From Nocardia abscessus (GTDB lineage Bacteria; Actinomycetota; Actinomycetes; Mycobacteriales; Mycobacteriaceae): a stretch of 64,000 bases of DNA. The stretch covers positions 124,001-188,000 of the forward strand of contig NZ_JADLQO010000016.1 in assembly GCF_015477775.1 (NCBI RefSeq), in the 5' to 3' direction. Under the pieces are notes generated by a model, which was given only the letters and a program-made list of their open reading frames with translations, did not search any database and was not told the origin of the DNA. The stretch's first letter is position 1. Each line of letters opens with the position of its first letter. Both the position numbers and the translations under genes were made by a program. Of this stretch, positions 41,710-49,827 are shown one piece after another.

Positions 41710-43560
41710 TCAGGACTTGCCGGTGCCCCTTACCCAGTCCAGCCCCCAGTGGTACGCCTTGTCCACCTCGGTCACGCCCCAGCGCGGCCGGTTCGGCGGT
41801 GGCGGGACGAAGCGTCCTTCCCGGCGCAGCACCAGATCCGCGCCGGTGTTCTCGATGAGCACCAGCACCACATCCCTGGAGCCGTCCGTGCAACCGTCCA
41901 CGGTCAGCTCGATCGGCGGCACGCCTGCCGGGTACAGCGCGGCGGTCGCCCGGATACCGCGGAAGTCGGCCGCGCCGTCGTAAAGGGTGGCGAAGACCAG
42001 TATTCGGCGGAACTCGGCGGTGTGGCCGAGATCGATCTCCAGGTTCTCCCCGGCGGCGCCGGTCCCGGAACGGTCGTCCGCGTCCAGCCGGATGAACGGC
42101 GGCCGCTCCAGCGAACCGAAGTCGCCGACCGGACGGATATCGCCCTTGCGGCCGTCGGCCAATTCCCAGAAGCAGCACAGGTCCAGATCCAGCGCGGCGC
42201 CCTCGCTCGTGCCCGACGGAGAAGTCCAACTCAGGTTGACCCGCATGATGCCGGAGGTCGCGCCCAGCGCGGTCAGCGACACCGAGGGGAAGTCCTCGGT
42301 CAGCGAGAGCTTGCCGGAAGACTGTCCGGTCGCCGCTACCCAGCCGGGAACGTTGCGTCCGTGCGGCACCGACTGTCCCGCTGGCATGTACGCGCCAGGT
42401 GGGTAGTACGCCGGGGGCGACGCGTGGTGCCCGGATGCCGGGTACCGGCCGGGTGGCGGGTAACTGCCGGGCGTGCTTTGACCGAAGGGCGCATACGAGC
42501 CCGGCGGTATCGGCTGCCCCGGTGGTGCGAAACCGCTCGGCGGTCCTGGGACTGGGCCGGAAGACCCGGATGAACCGGAGGGCGGTGCGTACCCACCCGG
42601 CGGGCCGTACTGACCATGTGGTGGTACGGCCTGGGCCTGCCATGTCGTCGCGCCGGACGGGTCGGGCTGGTGCGGCATCGTCTGTGGGCTCGGCGGGGCG
42701 GGCGGTGGTGTGTGACCGCCCGCCGGGGCGTACTGGCTGGTGCCTGGGCCGGTCGCCGGGCCGGACCGGTCGGGTTCGGTCATCGGTGGCGGCACGGCGG
42801 ACTGACCGGTACCGGGACCCGGTGCGGAGACCGATGGCGGCTGTCCAGCGAACGGCGGTGAGGGTGTGCCGGGCGGTGATGGGACCTGGTGCGGGTCGGT
42901 GGAGCCGGTCCCGGGAACGGGCGCGACGAGCCGACCCGGCTCCGGCGGCACCGGTGCGGTCGGTGGCGGTGGCGGCGTGAACTCGTGCGGCGGCGCGGGG
43001 GGCGGTGGCGGTGGCGTGTATTCGTGGGGCGGGGCCGGCGCGTCGTCCACGGCGATGCCGTAGTCGGCGGCAAGGGCGGCCAGACCCGACGTGTACCCCT
43101 GGCCCACCGCGCGGAACTTCCACCCGCCGTCGCGCCGGTACAGCTCGCCGAGCACCACCGCGGTCTCGCTGGTCGCGCCGATGCCGTCGAAGCGGGCGAG
43201 CTCCGCTCCGGTTCCCGCGTCCACGACGCGCACGAACAGTCCCTCCAGCAGTCCGACCGTGCCGCCCTCGGTGGACGCCGCGATCACGATGCCGTCGATC
43301 TGCGATTCGATCTGCGCCAAGTCCGCGGACAGCACGTCCAGCACGATCGATCCCGGCCGCTTGCCTTCGTGCCGGACCGCGCCGGAGGGGTGGGCGGGCT
43401 GGTTGTAGAAGACGAAATCGCGGTCGGAGCGCACCTTTCCGGACACCACGAGCAGTGCGGAGGCATCGGCGTCCGGCGCACCCGCCCCGGCGCGCCGGCC
43501 CACTTCGATCCGGACGGCGGAACTCGGCACCGGCACGTTGGCGCCCTTCGGCATGGACAC
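41710..43560 (-). CDS. TerD-family protein with two stress domains and a Pro/Gly-rich linker
   Basis: This protein has about 616 residues. The N-terminal TerD-like domain (about 1-190) begins VSMPKGANVPVP and includes FVFYNQPAHPSGAV and the acidic VLDVLSADLAQIESQIDGIVIAAS stretch. Residues about 195-430 are a low-complexity linker rich in Pro, Gly, Tyr and Ser. A second TerD/TerA-like domain (about 435-616) has LDLDLCCFWELADGRKG and EIDLGHTAEFRRILVFATLYDGA. TerD folds bind calcium and are tied to tellurite and stress phenotypes; a signalling role is inferred. GTG 43560 is preferred and ATG 43554 is possible; no strong ribosome-binding site is seen. Confidence 0.8.
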   Translation of the reverse strand: MSMPKGANVPVPSSAVRIEVGRRAGAGAPDADASALLVVSGKVRSDRDFVFYNQPAHPSGAVRHEGKRPGSIVLDVLSADLAQIESQIDGIVIAASTEGGTVGLLEGLFVRVVDAGTGAELARFDGIGATSETAVVLGELYRRDGGWKFRAVGQGYTSGLAALAADYGIAVDDAPAPPHEYTPPPPPPAPPHEFTPPPPPTAPVPPEPGRLVAPVPGTGSTDPHQVPSPPGTPSPPFAGQPPSVSAPGPGTGQSAVPPPMTEPDRSGPATGPGTSQYAPAGGHTPPPAPPSPQTMPHQPDPSGATTWQAQAVPPHGQYGPPGGYAPPSGSSGSSGPVPGPPSGFAPPGQPIPPGSYAPFGQSTPGSYPPPGRYPASGHHASPPAYYPPGAYMPAGQSVPHGRNVPGWVAATGQSSGKLSLTEDFPSVSLTALGATSGIMRVNLSWTSPSGTSEGAALDLDLCCFWELADGRKGDIRPVGDFGSLERPPFIRLDADDRSGTGAAGENLEIDLGHTAEFRRILVFATLYDGAADFRGIRATAALYPAGVPPIELTVDGCTDGSRDVVLVLIENTGADLVLRREGRFVPPPPNRPRWGVTEVDKAYHWGLDWVRGTGKS

Positions 43561-43631
43561 GTCTGTCAACGTAACCGAAACCGGCGTACGGCGTCTCGCA
43601 TCCGCGCGCTCTGCCGGACGCCGACGCGGTC

Positions 43632-44162
43632 TCAGTGCGTCGGCGGCGCGATCTGCCAGTGTTCCTGCAGTGCCCCCGCGATCTGCGGCAGCACGGTCAC
43701 CGGAATCCGCTTGTGCCGCAGAATCGCCCGGATCTCCGTCACCTGGTCGCGTTTGCGCAGGTCGTAAGCGCCCGCGACCGGGCGGACCACCGGCGGGATG
43801 GACAGCAGGACCAGTTCGCCGTGCGGTTCGTCGCCACCGGACAGATCCAGCGCCAGCGACCAGCGGGCGCGCTCGTCGAGCGTGAACCGCCCGGCCACCA
43901 CCCGGTCCCACGGGATGCTGGAGACCGTCCACGGCGTGCGCCGGTAGATGGCGTGGTCGGTGAGCACGATCGCGTCTCTGGTGAACAGCGCGGCCAGCAC
44001 CGCGATTCCGACGACGGCCCCGGCCAGCAGGCCGGTGAACACCCGGTTCACCCCGAACGCGACGACGAACGAGCCACAGATCGTGACGGTCGCCAGGACG
44101 CCGAACACGCTGTAGAGCGCGGCGCGCTGGGTCGGGACCACACCTGCCCGCACCGTTGTCAT
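43632..44162 (-). CDS. small membrane protein with PH-like C-terminal domain, unknown function
   Basis: This protein of about 176 residues has two adjacent transmembrane segments (about LYSVFGVLATVTICGSFVVAFGV and GLLAGAVVGIAVLAALF). A soluble part follows, with IVLTDHAIYRRTPWTVSSIPWDRV, reminiscent of bacterial PH-like domains. I do not recognise a named family. The start at 44162 follows AGGTGAG closely; an ATG at 44186 is an alternative. It lies between the encapsulin and TerD genes on the same strand with gaps of 71 and 102 nt, so co-transcription is possible. Confidence 0.65.
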   Translation of the reverse strand: MTTVRAGVVPTQRAALYSVFGVLATVTICGSFVVAFGVNRVFTGLLAGAVVGIAVLAALFTRDAIVLTDHAIYRRTPWTVSSIPWDRVVAGRFTLDERARWSLALDLSGGDEPHGELVLLSIPPVVRPVAGAYDLRKRDQVTEIRAILRHKRIPVTVLPQIAGALQEHWQIAPPTH

Positions 44163-44264
44163 CTCACCTACCTGCCTCGGGCGCATCTCCGGCTCAGGCT
44201 ACCGCCTCGCGCACCGGCGCACACCTGGCCGTTTCCCAGCTGTGGCCGATGCGACGGGCGGTGC

Positions 44265-45065
44265 TCAGACGTTCAGCGGGACCGCGGCCTCGGCGGTGTA
44301 CACCAGGAACGTCAGGCTCTGCTGGAAGTACAGCTGGACCGACGTGCTGTCGTGCGACAGGTAGCCGATGGACAGGTCCTGGCCGATGCGCAGATCGAAG
44401 TCGCCGCCGCGGGTGGTGAGCAAGATCGCGCCGTCGATGGCGGGCGCCCAGATGATCTCGCCTTCCGGGATCAGGCGCTCGATGTGCGTGCGGATCATGT
44501 GGCCGTGGTCGGAGGTCTCGCTCACCGCCGTGTACAGCTCGGCGCTGAGCAGCACCGAGTACGGCCCGTCGACACCGGCCAGCCGCAGGGCGCTCAGCGC
44601 CTGCGCGATCGCCTCGGGTACCAGCCGGGTGTCGCCGGGCAGCGTGATCGGCTCGTTGGACGAGCTGGCGCGGATGCCGGTGATCTGCGCGGCCGGGTAC
44701 CCCTCGAAGATCGCGCGGTCCTCGGCGAACGCGATCTTCTTGGCGGCGTCCTTCACCGGGTCCAGGTCGGCGTCCTGGGCGCCGCGCTCCACATTGTCGA
44801 GTTCCTCGCGGGAGAGCGTGAACGGCACGCGCAGTTCGATCAGCGGCGCGACCACCCGTTGCCGGGCGAAGACCCCGGCGTCGGGCGAGTCGATCGCCGT
44901 GGTGTGCCCCGTGCTCACCGCGGAGTAGTCGATGCCGTGCGGGCCGGACAGGTCGACGACGCGACGGCCCGCGATGTGCCGCTTGAAGGTGCGCGTCGCC
45001 TCCTCCTCGATGGCCGCCCACGCCTCGGCGGTGATCGGCGCCAGTTCGCGATGGAGGTTGTTCAT
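44265..45065 (-). CDS. family 1 encapsulin shell protein
   Basis: This 266-residue HK97-fold shell protein has the family 1 (linocin M18-like) hallmarks: MNNLHRELAPITAEAWAAIEEEA, GRRVVDLSGPHGIDYSAV, FEGYPAAQITGI and HDSTSVQLYFQQSLTF. It self-assembles into a protein nanocompartment in the cytoplasm. ATG 45065 follows AAGGAG and overlaps the stop of the DyP peroxidase by four bases (ATGA), so cargo and shell are made together. The cargo carries a matching targeting tail. Confidence 0.95.
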   Translation of the reverse strand: MNNLHRELAPITAEAWAAIEEEATRTFKRHIAGRRVVDLSGPHGIDYSAVSTGHTTAIDSPDAGVFARQRVVAPLIELRVPFTLSREELDNVERGAQDADLDPVKDAAKKIAFAEDRAIFEGYPAAQITGIRASSSNEPITLPGDTRLVPEAIAQALSALRLAGVDGPYSVLLSAELYTAVSETSDHGHMIRTHIERLIPEGEIIWAPAIDGAILLTTRGGDFDLRIGQDLSIGYLSHDSTSVQLYFQQSLTFLVYTAEAAVPLNV

Positions 45066-46120
45066 GACCGGGTGCTCCTTTTCAACGAGCCGATACCGAG
45101 GGCGCCGTCGCCCGTGGGCGCGGCGGTGCCGGGCAGATCCGCTGGACCGGCGCCGTCGGTGTCCACGGACACCGCGGGTTCCGCCGTTTCCCACGGCGCC
45201 GGTGGCAGATCGTCGAGGAAATCGACGGTGGGTGCGAAGAACGAGGTGCCGGTGAGGGCGACGGAGAAATCCAGGATGCGGTCGTAGGCGGCCTCGTCGG
45301 TGCCGAGGAACATGCGGGTGAGCATGCGTTCGGTGACGCTCGGCGTGGCCGCGTAGGCGATGTAGTAGGTACCGAACACGCCCTCGCGCACGCTGCCGAA
45401 GGGCATGTTGCCGCGCAGGATCTGGCGTTCCGTGCCGTCCGGATCGATCAGCGTGTTGACCTCGACGTGCGAGTCGGCGGGCTTGATCTCGTCGGGGAGC
45501 TCGAAATCGTCCAGCTTGGTGCGGCCGATCACCCGCTCCTGCTCCTCGACCGACAGCGCGCGCCAGTCCGCCAGCGGATGGGTGTACTTCTGCACGATGA
45601 CGTAGCTGCCGCCGGTGAACCGCGGGTCTTCCTCGCCCACCAGCGCGGCCGCGGCGGCCGCACGGCCCTCCGGGTTCTCGGTGCCGTCCACGAAGCCGAG
45701 CAGGTCGCGCTGCTCGAAGTAGCGGAAGCCGACGGTCTCGTCCACGATCGTCCCCGCGCCCGCGAGCCGGTCGGCGATGGCCATGGCCAGTTCGAAACAG
45801 GCGTCCTGCACCTCGGACTTGAGGTGGAACAGCAGGTCGCCCGGTGTCGCGGGCGCGGTGTGGCGTGCGCCCACGTAACCGGGGAACGGATGCAGCTCAG
45901 CGGGTTTCGGCCCGGCGAAGAGCCGGTCCCACGCGTCGGAGCCGATCGACGTGACGCAGGTCAGGTTCGCCCCCGGCAGGCGAAAGCCCACCGACCGGCG
46001 CAGGCCGGTGATGTCGGCGAGCAAATCGCGGACCGCTGCCTCGCCACCCTCGTCGATCGTGGCGACCAAGAAGATCGCGGACGGCGTGAGCGGTTCGAGG
46101 ATCGGCTGCGGCTCACCCAT
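45062..46120 (-). CDS. DyP-type heme peroxidase with encapsulin-targeting C-terminus
   Basis: This 352-residue class B dye-decolourising peroxidase has the distal GFVDGTENP motif (catalytic Asp), the proximal heme His in ADSHVEVNT and the Arg in ILRGNMPFGS. It oxidises diverse substrates with hydrogen peroxide. After a disordered Pro/Ala/Asp segment it ends GDGALGIGSLKRSTRS, the known encapsulin cargo-loading type, so it should be packed in the adjacent shell. ATG 46120 is preferred, with AGGGTG upstream; a GTG lies three codons earlier. A cupin gene lies 57 nt upstream on the same strand. Confidence 0.95.
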   Translation of the reverse strand: MGEPQPILEPLTPSAIFLVATIDEGGEAAVRDLLADITGLRRSVGFRLPGANLTCVTSIGSDAWDRLFAGPKPAELHPFPGYVGARHTAPATPGDLLFHLKSEVQDACFELAMAIADRLAGAGTIVDETVGFRYFEQRDLLGFVDGTENPEGRAAAAAALVGEEDPRFTGGSYVIVQKYTHPLADWRALSVEEQERVIGRTKLDDFELPDEIKPADSHVEVNTLIDPDGTERQILRGNMPFGSVREGVFGTYYIAYAATPSVTERMLTRMFLGTDEAAYDRILDFSVALTGTSFFAPTVDFLDDLPPAPWETAEPAVSVDTDGAGPADLPGTAAPTGDGALGIGSLKRSTRS

Positions 46121-46177
46121 GATCGACACCCTAACGCCCGGCCGGTCCGGCCGCGGTGCGGACCCGCGCCGTGGCGA

Positions 46178-46504
46178 CTACATCGCCACGGTCAGCAGGA
46201 ACGCGACGTCGTCGATCGCCTTGACGCTGTGGCGGGCCTTGGGGACCACGATCAGGTCGCCCGCGGAGCCCTTCCACTCGTTGGCGCCGCTGATCAGGAT
46301 CAGGGTGCCGCTGAGCACCAGCAAGGTCGCCTCGCCCGTGTTGTCGTGCTCGGCCAGGCTCTGCCCGGCCGTCAGGCCGACCACCGTCTGCCGCAGCGAG
46401 TGCGCATGGCCGCCATAGAGTGTCTGTGAACTGCGTCCGCTCGTGGCGACGGCTGCCAGCTTCAGCTGCTGGCGCGCTACCGCAGTCAGCGATTTCTTTT
46501 CCAT
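46178..46504 (-). CDS. small cupin-domain protein
   Basis: This 108-residue single cupin has VVGLTAGQSLAEHDNTGEATLLVLSG, then GDLIVVPKARHSVKAID, with the two conserved metal-binding His regions. Such proteins bind metals or small molecules; no enzyme function can be assigned. ATG 46504 is preceded by AAAGG. It lies 57 nt upstream of the DyP peroxidase on the same strand, so it may be the first gene of the peroxidase-encapsulin transcript. Confidence 0.8.
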   Translation of the reverse strand: MEKKSLTAVARQQLKLAAVATSGRSSQTLYGGHAHSLRQTVVGLTAGQSLAEHDNTGEATLLVLSGTLILISGANEWKGSAGDLIVVPKARHSVKAIDDVAFLLTVAM

Positions 46505-46619
46505 GGGTCGCCTTTCGCAGATCACCACAGCCGATGCCGGGCTGGTGGCAACGGCTCGAGGCGTCCGACCGGACACGGGTCCGATCGCCGTATAACGAGG
46601 AGTATGCCCGAGTCGGCCG

Positions 46620-46650
46620 CGGTGCGGGCCGGGTTTGACCGGCCCCGCCG
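46620..46650 (-). terminator. GC hairpin downstream of dfrA
   Basis: The arms CGGTGCGGGCCGG and CCGGCCCCGCCG, with a small internal mismatch, surround a 6-nt loop, 54-84 nt past the dihydrofolate reductase stop. It probably ends the thyA-dfrA transcript. Confidence 0.4.
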
Positions 46651-46703
46651 CTGGGGGCGGCGTTCCCGGGGCCGACGCGGCGTGGCGTCGACGGCTGCGA
46701 GCG

Positions 46704-47210
46704 TCAGGCGGGTCGCTCGCGCACGTAGTGCCTGATGCGGAACCGCAGACCGGTGGCCGAGGTCCGCCAGGGCTCCGGGTCGTCCGGTCGCCACTGCGGC
46801 CCGATCGGCGGCGCGAAGGCGTCGCCCTCGACCGCGGTGTCGATCTCGGTGACGCGCAGGTCGGTTGCGAATTCCAGTGCGGCGCGGTAGATCTCACCGC
46901 CACCGGCGACCCAGACGGTGTGCGGGGCGCACCGGGCCAGCGCCTCGGACACCGACGCCGCGCGCTCGGCGCCTTCGGCCGACCAGTCCGGCTGCCTGGT
47001 CACCACGATATTGCGCCGCCCGGCCAGCGGCCGGAACCGCGGCGGCAGCGAATCCCAGGTCTTTCGGCCCATCACCACGCAATGTCCCCAGGTGACGTCC
47101 TTGAACTGCGCCATGTCCTCGGGCAACCGCCACGGGATGGTGTTGCGCAACCCGATCACCCCGTCCAGGGTCTGCGCCCAGATCAATCCGATCGTGCGGC
47201 TCTTGCTCAC
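46704..47210 (-). CDS. dfrA: dihydrofolate reductase
   Basis: This 168-residue enzyme makes tetrahydrofolate from dihydrofolate with NADPH. Visible signatures are IGLIWAQTLDGVIG, PWRLPEDMAQFK with the catalytic acidic residue, VVMGRKTWDSLP and VWVAGGGEIYRAAL. The GTG start overlaps the thymidylate synthase TGA by four bases (GTGA), so it is translated with thyA. That fits their shared folate cycle: ThyA makes dihydrofolate and DfrA recycles it. Confidence 0.95.
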   Translation of the reverse strand: MSKSRTIGLIWAQTLDGVIGLRNTIPWRLPEDMAQFKDVTWGHCVVMGRKTWDSLPPRFRPLAGRRNIVVTRQPDWSAEGAERAASVSEALARCAPHTVWVAGGGEIYRAALEFATDLRVTEIDTAVEGDAFAPPIGPQWRPDDPEPWRTSATGLRFRIRHYVRERPA

Positions 47211-48034
47211 ACCGCCACCGGAGCTTTGATGGCCGGGTGGTGCCGGTAGTCGACCACTTCCACGTCTTCGTAGCGGTAGTCGAACAGCGTCGGCGCGGGA
47301 CGCAGCCGCAATGTGGGAAACGGGTAGGGGTCGCGACTGAGCTGCTCGGCGACCTGGTCGAGATGGTTGTCGTAGACGTGGCAGTCGCCGCCGGTCCAGA
47401 TAAAGTCGCCCGGCGTCAGCTCGGCCTGCTGGGCGACCATGTGGGTCAGCAGCGCGTAGCTGGCGATATTGAACGGCACGCCCAGGAACAGGTCGGCGCT
47501 GCGCTGGTAGAGCTGGCAGGACAGTTTGCCGTCGGCCACATAGAACTGGAAGAACGCGTGGCAAGGCGCCAGCGCCATCTTGTCCAGGTCGGCCACGTTC
47601 CACGCGGAGACGATGATGCGCCGGGAGTCCGGGTCAGTGCGCAGGGTTTGCAGCACCTGGGAGATCTGGTCGATGTGGGTGCCGTCCGGCGTCGGCCATG
47701 ACCGCCACTGCACGCCGTAGACCGGCCCGAGTTCGCCGTTCGCGTCGGCCCATTCGTCCCAGATGGACACGCCGTGGTCGCGCAGCCAGCCGACGTTGGA
47801 GTCGCCGCGCAGGAACCACAGCAACTCGTAGACGATCGACTTCAGGTGGACTTTCTTCGTGGTGATCAGCGGAAACCCGGCCGAGAGGTCGTAGCGCAAC
47901 TGGTGACCGAAGATGCTGCGGGTTCCCGTCCCGGTGCGATCGGCTTTCTTCGTGCCGGACGCCAGTACCAGCCGCAGCAGGTCTTCGTACTGGGTGTCGG
48001 GGGCGAAAGCCGGATCGAGCGCGTCATGAGCCAC
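47207..48034 (-). CDS. thyA: thymidylate synthase (ThyA type)
   Basis: This protein of about 275 residues converts dUMP to dTMP with methylene-tetrahydrofolate. Signatures are DRTGTGTRSIFGHQLRYDL, ELLWFLRGDSNVGWL, the nucleophile Cys in LAPCHAFFQFYV, RRIIVSAWN and GGDCHVYDNH. The GTG at 48034 gives a chain a few residues longer than the E. coli enzyme; a GAGG lies very close upstream. It heads the two-gene thyA-dfrA unit and is divergent from cobF across 110 nt in which I see no riboswitch. Confidence 0.96.
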   Translation of the reverse strand: MAHDALDPAFAPDTQYEDLLRLVLASGTKKADRTGTGTRSIFGHQLRYDLSAGFPLITTKKVHLKSIVYELLWFLRGDSNVGWLRDHGVSIWDEWADANGELGPVYGVQWRSWPTPDGTHIDQISQVLQTLRTDPDSRRIIVSAWNVADLDKMALAPCHAFFQFYVADGKLSCQLYQRSADLFLGVPFNIASYALLTHMVAQQAELTPGDFIWTGGDCHVYDNHLDQVAEQLSRDPYPFPTLRLRPAPTLFDYRYEDVEVVDYRHHPAIKAPVAV

Positions 48035-48144
48035 GCCTCGCCACTCTAGTCGTCGCCCTCGCCGAGCTCGGCGAGCCGGATCGGCCGCGTCCCCGTCGCC
48101 GCCCGGCCCCGGTAGTCCACCGCCCACCTGGCAAGCTCGAACCC

Positions 48145-48888
48145 ATGCGCAAGCTCTACGTGATCGGCATCGGCGCCGGTGATCCCGACCAGGTCACCGT
48201 ACAGGCGATCAAGGCGATGCGCCGGGTCGAGACGTTCTTCGTGATCGGCAAGGGCGAGGCCAAGCGGGAGCTGGTCGACGTGCGGACCGCGATCCTCGAC
48301 GCGCACATGGACCGGCCGTACCGGATCGTGCCGATCGCCGACCCGCCGCGCGACCGGACGCCCGCCGACTACCTCGACGTGGTCGACGACTGGCACGATC
48401 GCCGCTCGGCGCTGCTGGAGTCGGCGTTCGCCGCGGCCGACGGCGTCGGCGGCATCCTGGTCTGGGGCGATCCCGCGCTGTACGACAGCACGCTGCGCAT
48501 GGTCGAACGGGTGCTCGCCCGTGGCGTGGTGCACTTCGAGCACGAGGTCGTTCCCGGCATCACCAGTGCCCAGGCGCTGGCCGCGCGGCATCGGATCGTG
48601 CTGCACGGAATCGGTGAACCGGTGTGCATCACCACCGGCCGCCGCTTGCGCGAGGAGGGACTCGGCGCGGAGAACGCGCTGGTGATGCTGGACGGCGAGT
48701 GCTCGTTCACGGCGATCGCGGACGAGAACGTGCACATCTGGTGGGGCGCCTATCTCGGTATGCCGGACGAGACGCTGATCGAGGGGCCGCTGCCGGCGGT
48801 GCGGGAGCGGATCGTCCGCCGCCGCGCCGAGCTGCGCGAGCGCAAGGGCTGGATCATGGACATCTACCTGCTGCGCCGCGGCGCGTGA
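48145..48888 (+). CDS. cobF: precorrin-6A synthase (deacetylating)
   Basis: This 247-residue SAM-dependent tetrapyrrole methylase has KLYVIGIGAGDPDQVTVQA at the N-terminus, GGILVWGDPALYDSTLR and VVPGITSAQALAARHRIVLHGIG. These match CobF of the aerobic cobalamin pathway, which methylates C1 of precorrin-5 and releases acetate. The other cob genes are not in this window, so it is separated from its pathway here. It is followed 60 nt later by the glycosylase gene on the same strand. Confidence 0.92.
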   Translation: MRKLYVIGIGAGDPDQVTVQAIKAMRRVETFFVIGKGEAKRELVDVRTAILDAHMDRPYRIVPIADPPRDRTPADYLDVVDDWHDRRSALLESAFAAADGVGGILVWGDPALYDSTLRMVERVLARGVVHFEHEVVPGITSAQALAARHRIVLHGIGEPVCITTGRRLREEGLGAENALVMLDGECSFTAIADENVHIWWGAYLGMPDETLIEGPLPAVRERIVRRRAELRERKGWIMDIYLLRRGA

Positions 48889-48948
48889 GCCGCACGGCGC
48901 CGCGCGAGAACCGGGAGGTTGTCGGCGGGGCTGGGTAGTCTGGTCCCC

Positions 48949-49818
48949 GTGCCAGAGCTACCGGAAGTGGAGGCGTTGGCGCAGTTCCTGCGGGAGCATG
49001 CGGTCGGCGCCGTGGTCGGCCGTGTCGACGTGGCCGCGCTGAGCGCCGTCAAGACCTTCGAGCCTGCCGTCACCGCGCTGTCCGGCCGAGACGTCACCGG
49101 TGCGGGGCGCTGGGGGAAATTCCTCGGGATGGAATGCGACGGGCTGTGGCTCGTCACGCATCTGTCGCGCGGCGGATGGCTGCGCTGGATCGATGAACCG
49201 AGCCCGACGCCGCCCAAGCCGGGCGGCAAGAGCCCGCTGGCGTTGCGGGTGCATTTCTTCACGCCCGAAGGGGCGACGCCCGCGTTCGACCTGACCGAGG
49301 CGGGCACCAAGAAGCGGCTGGCGGTGTACGTCGTGGAGGATCCGAAGGCGGTGCCCGGCATCGCCCGGCTCGGTCCCGACGCGCTGGAAGTGACGGAGGC
49401 GCAGTTCGCCGACATCCTGGGCGGCACTTCGCAACGGATCAAAACCGCGCTCGTCGACCAGACGCTGCTGGCAGGCGTCGGCAACGCGTACTCCGACGAG
49501 ATCCTGCACACCGCGCGGATCTCGCCGTTCGCGAACACGAAGACCTTGCCCGCCGACAAGGTTGCCGAGCTCTACACCGCCATGCGTGACGTGCTCACCG
49601 ACGCGGTAGGCCGCTCGGTCGGCCAGGACGCCGCCCGCCTCAAGGGCGAGAAGCGCTCCGGCATGCGGGTGCACGCCCGGACCGGGCTGGCCTGCCCGGT
49701 CTGCGGCGACACCGTCCGCGAGGTCGCCTACGCCGAGCGGTCGTTCCAGTACTGCCCCACCTGTCAGACCGGCGGCAAGATCCTCGCGGACCGGCGGATG
49801 TCGCGGTTGCTGAAGTAG
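48949..49818 (+). CDS. Fpg/Nei-family DNA glycosylase
   Basis: This 289-residue protein begins V-PELPEVE. Proline 2 becomes the N-terminal nucleophile after initiator removal, followed by Glu3, as in formamidopyrimidine-DNA glycosylase and endonuclease VIII. It has the helix-two-turn-helix region around LLAGVGNAYSDEILHTARISPFA and a C-terminal zinc finger (CPVCGDTVREV, then YCPTCQTGGK). It excises oxidised bases. The GTG at 48949 is forced by the need for Pro at position 2. The loop features do not match MutM closely enough to decide between Fpg and Nei2-like activity. Confidence 0.92.
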   Translation: MPELPEVEALAQFLREHAVGAVVGRVDVAALSAVKTFEPAVTALSGRDVTGAGRWGKFLGMECDGLWLVTHLSRGGWLRWIDEPSPTPPKPGGKSPLALRVHFFTPEGATPAFDLTEAGTKKRLAVYVVEDPKAVPGIARLGPDALEVTEAQFADILGGTSQRIKTALVDQTLLAGVGNAYSDEILHTARISPFANTKTLPADKVAELYTAMRDVLTDAVGRSVGQDAARLKGEKRSGMRVHARTGLACPVCGDTVREVAYAERSFQYCPTCQTGGKILADRRMSRLLK

Positions 49819-49827
49819 CCGCCCGGC

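Noticed and set aside
48035..48144. Cobalamin riboswitch upstream of cobF
   Set aside because: The 110-nt gap is too short, and I saw no B12-box-like sequence.
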